Assembly: GCA_004299095.1 (NCBI GenBank)
Contig: SCQQ01000042.1
Coordinates: 1 to 64,000 of the forward strand
Reading direction: 5' to 3'
Source of the DNA: Burkholderiaceae bacterium
GTDB lineage: Bacteria; Pseudomonadota; Gammaproteobacteria; Burkholderiales; Burkholderiaceae_C
DNA: 64,000 nucleotides
In this document: positions 7,652 to 15,561 of the stretch, piece after piece
How the letters are laid out: each line of letters begins with the position of its first letter
How positions within the stretch are numbered: position 1 is the stretch's first letter
Program-made: the position numbers and the translations under genes
The notes under the pieces: generated by a model
What the model was told of the DNA's origin: nothing
What the model saw: the letters and a program-made list of their open reading frames with translations, nothing else
The model's database searches: none

Positions 7652-8781
7652 CAGTACCGCTTCCAGACCACCCGATTCACATAATCGGTATAGCTCAGGA
7701 TGATGCGCAGCACTTTGTCCGAGACATTCGGCATGCTGTAGTCGCCAACCTGGCGCAACAGGCGCTCGGCGCCGCGCGGCTGGTCATGCAGAACCGTCAG
7801 GCCCTGCAGAACACGGTCGGGTTCCAACCCCACCATCATCACGGCCCCCTCTTCCATGCCTTCCGGCCGCTCATGCGCCTCACGGATATTGAGCGCCGGG
7901 AAGTTCAGGATGGACGATTCTTCCGTGATGGTGCCGCTGTCCGACAGCACCGCGTGCGCTGAAAGCTGCAGCTTGTTGTAGTCAGTGAATCCGAGTGGCT
8001 TCAACAGGCGAACGAGCGGATGAAACTTGGCACCCATGGCGCCCACACGCTTTTGCGTGCGCGGGTGGGTGGACACGATTACCGGCTCGCCGTAGGTTTC
8101 GGCCACGGCGTTCAGCACCTGCACCAAGCGGCTGAAATTCCGGTCGGAGTCGATGTTCTCTTCACGATGGGCGCTCACGACAAAGAAGTTGCCTTCGTCC
8201 AGGTCCAGTCGCTGCAGCACGTCGGACGCATCGATCTTTGGGCGGTAATGCGCCAGCACCTCCGCCATGGGGCTGCCCGTCTTGATAACGAGGTCTGCCG
8301 GCAATCCCTCGCGCAGCAAATATTCGCGCGCAATGCTGCTGTAGGTCAGATTGACGTCAGCCGTGTGATCGACGATGCGCCGGTTGATCTCCTCCGGCAC
8401 GCGCATGTCGAAGCAGCGGTTGCCCGCCTCCATATGGAAGATCGGAATCTTGCGCCGCTTGGCCGGGATCACAGCCAGGCAACTGTTGGTGTCGCCCAGC
8501 ACCAGCAGCGCATCGGGGCGCTCCTGTAGCAGCACCGCGTCCATCTTGGCGATGATCTGGCCGATGGTCTCGGCCGCGCTGCCGCCTGCGGCCTTCAGGA
8601 AATGGTCGGGTTTGCGGATACCCAGATCATCAAAAAAGATCTGATTCAACTCGTAGTCATAGTTCTGACCGGTATGCACCAGCACGTGGTCGCAGTACTG
8701 ATCCAGCCTGGCCAACACGCGCGACAGCCGAATGATTTCCGGGCGCGTGCCGACTACGGTCATGACCTTGATTTTTTTCAT
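7651..8781 (-). CDS. fnlC: UDP-HexNAc C2-epimerase of UDP-L-FucNAc synthesis
   Basis: A 376-residue non-hydrolysing UDP-N-acetylhexosamine 2-epimerase of the WecB fold. Motifs include [53 protein letters not shown] and [14 protein letters not shown]. In the FnlA-FnlB-FnlC pathway it converts UDP-L-PneNAc to UDP-L-FucNAc. [11 protein letters not shown], where WecB has GLRT, is typical of the FnlC/CapG branch. Unlike E. coli, the gene is separated from fnlB by an oppositely oriented ParDE pair (8848-9373). Confidence 0.9.
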   Translation of the reverse strand: MKKIKVMTVVGTRPEIIRLSRVLARLDQYCDHVLVHTGQNYDYELNQIFFDDLGIRKPDHFLKAAGGSAAETIGQIIAKMDAVLLQERPDALLVLGDTNSCLAVIPAKRRKIPIFHMEAGNRCFDMRVPEEINRRIVDHTADVNLTYSSIAREYLLREGLPADLVIKTGSPMAEVLAHYRPKIDASDVLQRLDLDEGNFFVVSAHREENIDSDRNFSRLVQVLNAVAETYGEPVIVSTHPRTQKRVGAMGAKFHPLVRLLKPLGFTDYNKLQLSAHAVLSDSGTITEESSILNFPALNIREAHERPEGMEEGAVMMVGLEPDRVLQGLTVLHDQPRGAERLLRQVGDYSMPNVSDKVLRIILSYTDYVNRVVWKRY

Positions 8782-8810
8782 ATCTGCCTATTCACGACAT
8801 GCATGCTGCG

Positions 8811-8837
8811 TACAATGCGCGGTATTACGCGTAATAC
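8811..8837 (+). promoter_or_regulatory. Promoter and 16-bp operator of the parDE pair
   Basis: TACAAT at 8811-8816 is a good -10 hexamer. A perfect 16-bp palindrome at 8822-8837 (GTATTACG/CGTAATAC) lies just after it, 10 bp before the antitoxin ATG. This is where ribbon-helix-helix antitoxins normally bind to repress their own operon. No strong -35 hexamer is visible. Confidence 0.6.
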
Positions 8838-8847
8838 AGGCCGCATC

Positions 8848-9111
8848 ATGTCCACCAATACCACTCCAACAGCCGCTCCAACCCGCACCATCAACGTACG
8901 CCTCCCTTTGGAGATCTACGACCAGCTTGAAGAACTGGCCCGCGCGACGGCGCGCACCAAGACCTTCGTGACGCTGGAAGCGCTGACGAGCTACCTCGCG
9001 TCGCAACGCTGGCAGGTGCAAGACATCGAAGCAGGGCTTGCCGAGGCTGACCGTGGCGAGTTTGCCACTGAGGCTGAAGTCGCCGCCGTTTTTGCACGTT
9101 ATGGCGCGTGA
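8848..9111 (+). CDS. Ribbon-helix-helix antitoxin (ParD/RelB-like)
   Basis: An 87-residue protein whose TRTINVRLPLEIYDQLEELARATARTKTF segment is a ribbon-helix-helix DNA-binding domain. The acidic C-terminal part (IEAGLAEADRGEFATEAEVAAVFARYG) is the usual toxin-wrapping tail. The ATG at 8848 follows the palindrome at 8822-8837. The end overlaps the toxin start by 11 nt. The operon points against the flanking fnlC and fnlB genes, splitting them. Confidence 0.85.
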   Translation: MSTNTTPTAAPTRTINVRLPLEIYDQLEELARATARTKTFVTLEALTSYLASQRWQVQDIEAGLAEADRGEFATEAEVAAVFARYGA

Positions 9112-9373
9112 GTTGCGCTGGACGCGCCGCGCACTGACCCGCCTGGACGAAATCGCAGCGTATATCGCGCAAGACAACCCGGCGCGCGCAACCAGCTTCG
9201 TTCGGGAGCTGCGCGCGCGGCTCGACGTTTTGCGGGAGCATCAACTCGGCATGCCCGGCAGCGTTTACGGCACCAAAGAGTTGGTGCTGCACAAGCACTA
9301 CGTCGCGGTGTATCGGGTGGTTGGCAACGAGGTTCATATCCTGACCGTGCTGCACACCGCACAAAAACGTTGA
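9101..9373 (+). CDS. ParE/RelE-superfamily toxin
   Basis: A 90-residue toxin of the ParE/RelE fold: ELRWTRRALTRLDEIAAYIAQDNP at the start, ATSFVRELRARLD in the middle, and VYRVVGNEVHILTVLHTAQK at the end, the most conserved part of the family. The ATG at 9101 lies within the last codons of the antitoxin. RelE-like members cut mRNA on the ribosome and ParE members poison gyrase; sequence alone does not decide here. A decayed second copy is at 5506-5765, about 3.5 kb away on the same strand. Confidence 0.85.
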   Translation: MARELRWTRRALTRLDEIAAYIAQDNPARATSFVRELRARLDVLREHQLGMPGSVYGTKELVLHKHYVAVYRVVGNEVHILTVLHTAQKR

Positions 9374-9389
9374 GCGAGCAACCGGAGCT

Positions 9390-10517
9390 TCATACCGCAC
9401 ACGCAAACGTATCCGGCCGCTCCCGGTCGAACACTTCGTTGGCCCAAAGCATCACCACGAGTTCGTCGCTCCCGATATTGGTGATGTCATGCGTCCAGCC
9501 CGGTACGGTCTCGACGACTTCCGCCTTGTCGCCATGCGCGACGATTTCGTGCGTTTCGCCCGTCTGCATGTGCCGGAACTTGAAGCGAGCTTTGCCCTTG
9601 ATCACCAGGAACTTCTCGGTCTTGCTGTGGTGATAGTGCCCGCCGCGCGTGATGCCGGGGTGCGCCGTGAAGAACGAGAACTGCCCGCAGTCGGGCGTTT
9701 TCAGCATTTCGACGAACACGCCGCGCGCATCACCGTGCTGCGGCACCGCATAGGCGAACGCTTCGGGCGGCAGATAGCTCACGTAAGTGGCGTAGAGCGC
9801 GCGCAGCAGGCCGGTGCCCACACGCTCGGTCATCAGCGTTTCGCGGCTGGCGCGAAAACCCTCGATCCACCGCGCGACTTCGCCCACGGTCGTGGTGTAT
9901 TGCGGCGCCACAGTGTCAAACCCGTCGGAATCGCGCTGCGCATCAGCGCCGTCCATTAATTGGATGAAGCGCTCGATCGCGTCGTCCACGTACACCAGCG
10001 TGAGCGGCGCGGCCGGGTCGTTGATTTTGATGGGTAGCCCGCGCGTCACGTTGTGGCAGAACGTCGCCACCGCCGAGTTGTAGTTGGGGCGGGACCACTT
10101 GCCGAACACGTTCGGCAGTCGAAACACGTGCACCGGCACACCAGCGCGCTGCGACAGCGCCCGCAACGCCTGTTCCGCCCGGCGCTTGCTTTGGCCGTAA
10201 GGGTTGTCGCGCGCGGCCTGTGTGGACGAGGTGTAGATCACCGGCACTTTCTTTCCCCCGGCTTGCACGCCCAGCTCCAGCGCCGTGCACAGCGCCGCCG
10301 TCAGGTCGGCATTGCCGGCCATGAACTCTTGCGGATCCTGCGGCCGGTTCACACCGGCCAGATGGAAAACAAAGTCCACGCCGCGCAACAACTCCGGCAG
10401 CCTGTCCGGTGCATCGGCGTGCGTGTAGCGCACTACCTCCACATCCCTGCGTTCGGTCAAGTGCAATTGCAGGTTCTTGCCAATGAAGCCGTTGGCCCCG
10501 GTGATCAGCACGCGCAT
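9390..10517 (-). CDS. fnlB: UDP-sugar 4-reductase of UDP-L-FucNAc synthesis
   Basis: A 375-residue bifunctional-looking SDR of the FnlB/WbjC/CapF type. It has an N-terminal Rossmann domain starting MRVLITGANGFIGKN with NPYGQSKRRAEQ as the YxxxK motif. A C-terminal cupin-like domain (roughly residues 245-375) contains GGHYHHSKTEKFLVIKG. It reduces the 4-keto product of FnlA to the UDP-6-deoxy-talose intermediate. The ATG at 10517 is 4 nt after the fnlA stop; the longer frame upstream lies inside fnlA and was dropped. Confidence 0.92.
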   Translation of the reverse strand: MRVLITGANGFIGKNLQLHLTERRDVEVVRYTHADAPDRLPELLRGVDFVFHLAGVNRPQDPQEFMAGNADLTAALCTALELGVQAGGKKVPVIYTSSTQAARDNPYGQSKRRAEQALRALSQRAGVPVHVFRLPNVFGKWSRPNYNSAVATFCHNVTRGLPIKINDPAAPLTLVYVDDAIERFIQLMDGADAQRDSDGFDTVAPQYTTTVGEVARWIEGFRASRETLMTERVGTGLLRALYATYVSYLPPEAFAYAVPQHGDARGVFVEMLKTPDCGQFSFFTAHPGITRGGHYHHSKTEKFLVIKGKARFKFRHMQTGETHEIVAHGDKAEVVETVPGWTHDITNIGSDELVVMLWANEVFDRERPDTFACAV

Positions 10518-10521
10518 GGCG

Positions 10522-11565
10522 CTACTCCTCGGCGTTGGTGTGCTCGCCGCGCGCAATGCGCTGCATGAAATCGAGCCTCAACAGCAATTGGGTCATGCCA
10601 TCCACGTCCAGGCGCGTGGTGTTGTGCGAGTTGTAGTCTTCCTCGCGGTTGGCTTGCGTCAGGCGCTCCTTGCCTTGCTCTACGAACAGGCGATAGTTCA
10701 GATCGCGGCCATCGGCCGGCACCCGAAAGTAATTGCCCGTGTCTTCGGCGCGCGCCATTTCCTCGCGCCCCAGCAGCGTTTCGTACAGCTTTTCGCCATG
10801 GCGGGTACCGATCACGCGCACCGGGTGGTCGGGCTTTTTCATGAGCCCGAGGATCGCCTTGGTCAGCGTATCGATCGTGGCCGCCGGCGCCTTCTGCACG
10901 AAGATGTCACCGTTGTTGCCGTGCTCGAAGGCGTACAGCACCAAATCCACCGCATCGGCCAGCGTCATCATGAAGCGCGTCATCGCCGGATCGGTGACGG
11001 TGATGGGCTTGCCGGCAAACACCTGATCGACAAACAGCGGAATTACCGAACCGCGAGATGCCATCACATTGCCATAGCGCGTGCCGCAAATCACCGTGCC
11101 GGTGCCTTCCAGATTGCGGCTGGTGGCCACCATCACCTTTTCCATCAGCGCCTTGCTAATGCCCATGGCGTTGATCGGGTACACCGCCTTGTCGGTGCTC
11201 AGGCACACCACGCGTTTCACGCCCGCTTCAATGGCCGCTTCCAACACGTTCTCGGTACCCAGCACGTTGGTGCGCGTGGCCTGCATGGGATAGAACTCGC
11301 ACGACGGCACCTGCTTGAGCGCCGCGGCGTGGAATACGTAATCCACGCCGCGCATCGCCTGGGCCACGCTGCGCAAATCACGGGTATCGCCGATATAGAA
11401 TTTCAGCTTGGCGTTGTTGTAGCGCTTGCGCATGTCGTCCTGCTTTTTCTCGTCGCGGCTGAAGATGCGAATTTCACGCAAATCCGACTTCAAGAAGCGG
11501 CGTATCACGGCGTTACCGAACGAGCCAGTACCACCAGTGACCAACAAAACCCTATTTTCAAACAC
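10522..11565 (-). CDS. fnlA: UDP-GlcNAc 4,6-dehydratase/3- or 5-epimerase
   Basis: First enzyme of the UDP-L-FucNAc pathway (FnlA/WbjB/CapE group). The 347-residue protein starts at GTG 11565 with a good upstream purine run (GGGAG). Motifs include LVTGGTGSFGNAV for NAD(P) binding, FHAAALKQVPSCEFYP, STDKAVYPINAMGISKALMEK with the catalytic Lys in place of the usual Tyr-centred triad of this branch, and GTRHGEKLYETLL. fnlB follows at 4 nt. The three enzymes are complete in this window. Confidence 0.93.
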   Translation of the reverse strand: MFENRVLLVTGGTGSFGNAVIRRFLKSDLREIRIFSRDEKKQDDMRKRYNNAKLKFYIGDTRDLRSVAQAMRGVDYVFHAAALKQVPSCEFYPMQATRTNVLGTENVLEAAIEAGVKRVVCLSTDKAVYPINAMGISKALMEKVMVATSRNLEGTGTVICGTRYGNVMASRGSVIPLFVDQVFAGKPITVTDPAMTRFMMTLADAVDLVLYAFEHGNNGDIFVQKAPAATIDTLTKAILGLMKKPDHPVRVIGTRHGEKLYETLLGREEMARAEDTGNYFRVPADGRDLNYRLFVEQGKERLTQANREEDYNSHNTTRLDVDGMTQLLLRLDFMQRIARGEHTNAEE

Positions 11566-11615
11566 TCTTTTCTCCCAAAACGTTCATCATTGCACCGTGC
11601 ACGGACAAATGGCTT

Positions 11616-12818
11616 TCAAACAGCGACGCTCGACTCCACGGCGCGCATCGTTTGCAACAGTTTTTCAAATTCCTTGTCCCAGTTGTATGTCGTAAGAAAC
11701 GCCTGCCGCGCCCGCTGGCCCATTGCCGCGACTTCATGAGGGTGCGCAGCAAGCCATTCGAGGGCGCCAGTAATTTCAGCCGGTTTCTCGAAATCCACCA
11801 GCAGGCCGATTTTCTCGTTCTCGATGATAGGCACAATTTCCTTCGAGTAACTGGGTGCGACGATTGCCAACCCGGCAGCCATGTATTCGAACAACCGGTT
11901 CGGCAGTGCTACGACGCCAAAATCACGTTGCGCAGCAATCAAACCGACGTTATGGCTCGCCATCAACGCCGGCATTCTCATATGCGGCACGGGCTCCACC
12001 AAGTCGACCTGACCGTTCTTTCGGAATGCCTCCACACGTTTTCGGAAATCCACCGAAAAAGTTTTTTCATATCCGGGCATACGGATTAGCGTGATCTCGA
12101 TACCTCGCATCACCTCTGGCCTCAAGGCCTCCAGCCCGTCCAGCACTTGTTCCGTACCTACGCCCGCGCTCGCCTTGCCGTGCATCACGCGCATCTTTCC
12201 CGTTGGCGCTTCCGGCGGTGTGCCATATCCTTTGCTAAAAAAACTGGGCGCACACAAGCGAGTCACCACCACGTCCCCGTTTCGCGAGCCGTAGCCTTTC
12301 AGCACCGTTTGGTTCACGCCCGTGACCACGTCCGCTCTTCTGCAAATTTGCGCAATTCTGCGGCGTACCAACCACTTGACCAGTAGCGGGGCTCGGCCAC
12401 CGAACCAACGGTCTATCACGCCTTTGTCGAACGCCTCGTGAATATCAAACAGAACTCGTCCGCCTAGACGCGTCTTCAGTTGCTCCGCAACTGCGGCCGC
12501 ATCCGCGTCGGGGCAGTACCACCAGTCGACGTTCGTGATGTTCCGCAGCGCAGTTTGCTTTGCAACCCAACTCGCCATGAGCCGCTTCCGTCGACTATCG
12601 TTGTCTCGGAACAAGTGATATTGAATGCGTGGGTCTCGCTTGTCCTGCGGCCCGAAAAGCAGGCGCTCAGGTCCCACCCAACTGATTCTGTAGCCCGCAT
12701 CGAGAAAAGCGCACGTCATCCTGCTGTAAACGCGGACGTCGCCCACAGGGTGGGCGCTGGTAAATATGCAAATATGACGGACCTTACGTCGCGTACTTGC
12801 ATCGTTATCTTGTTCCAT
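11616..12818 (-). CDS. GT4-type glycosyltransferase
   Basis: A 400-residue GT-B glycosyltransferase. HICIFTSAHPVGDVRVYSRM at the start and RADVVTGVNQTVLKGYG in the hinge region are followed by a donor domain with MPALMASHNVGLIAAQRDFG and LPNRLFEYMAAGLAIVAP, which carries the conserved acidic residue. The acceptor and sugar cannot be predicted. Position between fnlA and wzy suggests it adds one residue of the repeat unit on the cytoplasmic face. The coding sequence returns to high GC right next to the AT-rich wzy. Confidence 0.8.
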   Translation of the reverse strand: MEQDNDASTRRKVRHICIFTSAHPVGDVRVYSRMTCAFLDAGYRISWVGPERLLFGPQDKRDPRIQYHLFRDNDSRRKRLMASWVAKQTALRNITNVDWWYCPDADAAAVAEQLKTRLGGRVLFDIHEAFDKGVIDRWFGGRAPLLVKWLVRRRIAQICRRADVVTGVNQTVLKGYGSRNGDVVVTRLCAPSFFSKGYGTPPEAPTGKMRVMHGKASAGVGTEQVLDGLEALRPEVMRGIEITLIRMPGYEKTFSVDFRKRVEAFRKNGQVDLVEPVPHMRMPALMASHNVGLIAAQRDFGVVALPNRLFEYMAAGLAIVAPSYSKEIVPIIENEKIGLLVDFEKPAEITGALEWLAAHPHEVAAMGQRARQAFLTTYNWDKEFEKLLQTMRAVESSVAV

Positions 12819-12864
12819 TTTAGATCAAACCGCCCCATCGTAAGTTTATTATATTATAAACAAG

Positions 12865-14223
12865 TCAATTATCAAGCAATTTAGCACATCGATCATTGGT
12901 TCGTATTACCATCATTTTATATATTATTAATATCGATATTAAAAATAAAATCTCCATGATTGCCAATTTCATAAACATATACGGCCCAAAATCACCGGCT
13001 AAAGAAAACGTACTCGCGACAATAAAAACCGTAATACTTTTCATGAGATTTCGGTTTATGTTAATAAATTTTCGCATTATCCAGTACAACAGTGAATGCG
13101 ACCAAAACAAGCTAACGGCAACAATGATCGGTGACATCAAAACCAACCCGTAGCCACCAATCGCAAACGCTTCCCCAATGAACATCGAATTCATAACTCC
13201 TGTATCCTCACTGCTGGCGAGCCCGACTCCCCACGTAGCCATCATCAAGTCTTTGTTGAAATAATCGTGATTAAAGAGGAAACTAAGGAACGGCAGATTG
13301 GTTAATGCATAACCGATATCATGCAATCCAAGACCAAACTCCTCGTACACGCCAGCTATCTGGCCAAGGACTCCGCGTCCCATCAAGTACCCAACAAGTT
13401 GGTGAGTGTTAGTAAAACCGATTTGTAATTGCGCAACAATTAAAAAGGCGACTATTGAAAAGATAGATATGATTATCAATTTTATTGAACTTTTCGATAA
13501 CGTTCGCGATGCCTTATGTTCATTAATTGTTGATATTGATATAAAATATATATGTGATATGAAGATTTCAACGAAAATATATAGATAAAGCGCTTTATCT
13601 CCAAGCCAACTCATAAAAAACAATAAAGCAAAAAAATAAAAGAACTTCTTTACTTTTGACAACGAGCGAATCGATGCGCCAAACAAGATTGCACTGAAAT
13701 GCAAAAGGAATATAAAGTAGCTAATAATAACCGTAGGAATACCAGAATAACGGTTGGCAAGCCGTATTTCGACAATATTTTCGTGCGTAATTACAGAACC
13801 AATTAATGCGTTGCGCATTCCGAACGAATAAAAAATCGAGACAACAATGAATAAACATAAGATAGAAATACCTAGCAAAAGGGTCAATGTACGAATATCA
13901 TGTTTCGATAGTGTTATTTTAGGCCGTAAATAGTATTTATGTTTACTCAAAAGTGCAAATACGATGATAAATACCGCCAGCGCATACCAAACAAAATAAG
14001 TCGTTGTTACTGCATTATCATTTGTTACGTAGAACGTCGTTGTGTAGTCGTTATATATTCCGTAATAATACAATACGCTTCCGGGTAGCATGAATACGAA
14101 TATTTGTGCGATATACAATAATCCAGCAAAACGGCGTTGCCGAAATGAAAACTCAAGCGGCGTGTTCTTGCTTATCTTGTAATAAAGAAGAACAAACGAT
14201 AAAACTACAAATATTCCAATCAT
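12865..14223 (-). CDS. wzy: O-antigen/EPS polymerase (Wzy-like), AT-rich
   Basis: An integral membrane protein of about 452 residues with ten or more hydrophobic helices. A large polar loop near residues 275-345 contains GRGVLGQIAGVYEEFG, and conserved polar residues fit Wzy polymerases. These join lipid-linked repeat units in the periplasm. Wzy proteins share little sequence, so the call rests on topology, length and neighbourhood (wzx, fnl and wbp genes). The ATG at 14223 is used; a TTG three codons earlier is possible. Base composition is strikingly AT-rich against all neighbours, a common sign that the polymerase gene was acquired separately. Confidence 0.75.
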   Translation of the reverse strand: MIGIFVVLSFVLLYYKISKNTPLEFSFRQRRFAGLLYIAQIFVFMLPGSVLYYYGIYNDYTTTFYVTNDNAVTTTYFVWYALAVFIIVFALLSKHKYYLRPKITLSKHDIRTLTLLLGISILCLFIVVSIFYSFGMRNALIGSVITHENIVEIRLANRYSGIPTVIISYFIFLLHFSAILFGASIRSLSKVKKFFYFFALLFFMSWLGDKALYLYIFVEIFISHIYFISISTINEHKASRTLSKSSIKLIIISIFSIVAFLIVAQLQIGFTNTHQLVGYLMGRGVLGQIAGVYEEFGLGLHDIGYALTNLPFLSFLFNHDYFNKDLMMATWGVGLASSEDTGVMNSMFIGEAFAIGGYGLVLMSPIIVAVSLFWSHSLLYWIMRKFININRNLMKSITVFIVASTFSLAGDFGPYMFMKLAIMEILFLISILIIYKMMVIRTNDRCAKLLDN

Positions 14224-14390
14224 ACTCAGCAAAATATGCGTCAGGGCGATAGATACGTGGCGAGGATCAAGTTGGTATAGGCGCTGTCGGTTTAGCGTTT
14301 CTGGATCAATGATGATACTTATTTAATCAAAGCCAATGCTGTTTTCGCTTCCTCCAAAGCGATACTTGACATATCGAAATCGAGTTTGAA

Positions 14391-15525
14391 TTAGTACGCG
14401 AAACTAACATCTCGAATATTCTCGTACCAGATGAGAAGGCGCTGTTGCAATTCGTGGGCGATCTTTGCGGCTGCATTGCCAGCTCCATACGGTCGTATGT
14501 CATGACCTCGATTACCGAGTGCCGCATTAATAGCCGTGGCCACGCTTCCCCCATCGACGGGCGGAGCCAATCTGTTCCAGCCGGATTGGACCAACTCTAC
14601 CCACTCGGTCTCATCTCTGAGCGTAACGCAAGGCACTTGGTGGAAAAATGCCTCTTTCTGCACGCCACCGGGATCGGTGGCGATCAACGCGGCAAATTTC
14701 TCCAATTGCACCATATCGAGATAGCCTACCGGGTCGATCAGGTGAACTTGTTGGGCGAGCGTATCGAGCAGCCGCGATTGGACAAGTACGCGGCGCGTAC
14801 GCGGGTGCAGTGGCCAGACGACTGGCAGTTGGCGCGCGGTGGTTTGCAGCGCCTCGATGATGGCGGCCATACGCTCTGGATGGTCAGTTTTTTCAGCTCG
14901 GTGAACGGTGGCAAGGACATAAGCCCTGGCGATGCAACCTCAGGCTCGCCATCAAGCCGGTACCCGCTTGCACGCGCAGGCCGTGGTGCAGCGCTACGTC
15001 ATACATCATCACGTCACCCACTGGAACGATTTGCTCGTCTGCAATGCCTTCGTGCCGGAGGTTGCGCGCAGCGAGCTCGGTGGGTGTGAACAGCCAGCAC
15101 GAAATGCGGTCAGCGAGGATGCGGTTCACCTCTTCGGGCATCGCCATGTTGAAACTGCGGAGGCCCGCTTCTACGTGCGCGACAGGGATGCGCAGCTTGG
15201 CTGCCGCCAATGCGCCGGCCAGCGTGGAATTGGTGTCGCCATAGACCAGCACGGCATCTGGCTTCTCGCTCAAAAGCACGGTTTCGACCGCTTCCATCAT
15301 GCGGCCCGTCATAGCGCCGTGGTTACCACCGTGAATATCCAGGAAATAGTCAGGTTTGGCCATGCCCAGTTCCGCAAAGAACACATCCGACATATTGGCG
15401 TCGAAGTGCTGGCCCGTGTGCACCACCACTTCGGTAATGTCCGCGCGTTTGGCGAATTCGGCGGACACAACGCCGGCTTTGATGAACTGCGGGCGCGCGC
15501 CGAGGACGGTGAGGATTTTTAGCAT
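14391..15525 (-). pseudogene. wbpI: WbpI-type UDP-GlcNAc3NAcA 2-epimerase, frameshifted
   Basis: Two frames together make one non-hydrolysing UDP-sugar 2-epimerase of about 377 residues. The first covers residues 1 to about 198 (MLKILTVLGARPQFIKA, VHTGQHFDANMSDVFF, DIHGGNHGAMTGRM, VYGDTNSTLAGALAAAKL, HVEAGLRSFNMAMPEE). The second continues with AYVLATVHRAEKTDHPERMAAII and ends at 14391. The break is one extra base in the GG at 14928-14929. DANMSDVFF and DIHGG favour WbpI over WecB, and wbpA,B,D,E are nearby. WbpI converts UDP-GlcNAc3NAcA to UDP-ManNAc3NAcA. Either a real inactivation or a sequencing error. Confidence 0.85.
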
Positions 15526-15561
15526 GGGGATTCGTAATGCCTGATAACGTGACGACTCAAT

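Noticed and set aside
14391-15525. WecB-type (UDP-GlcNAc to UDP-ManNAc) identity of the broken epimerase
   Set aside because: The HFDANMSDVFF and DIHGG motifs and the neighbouring wbpA,B,D,E genes fit WbpI better; WecB remains possible but less likely.
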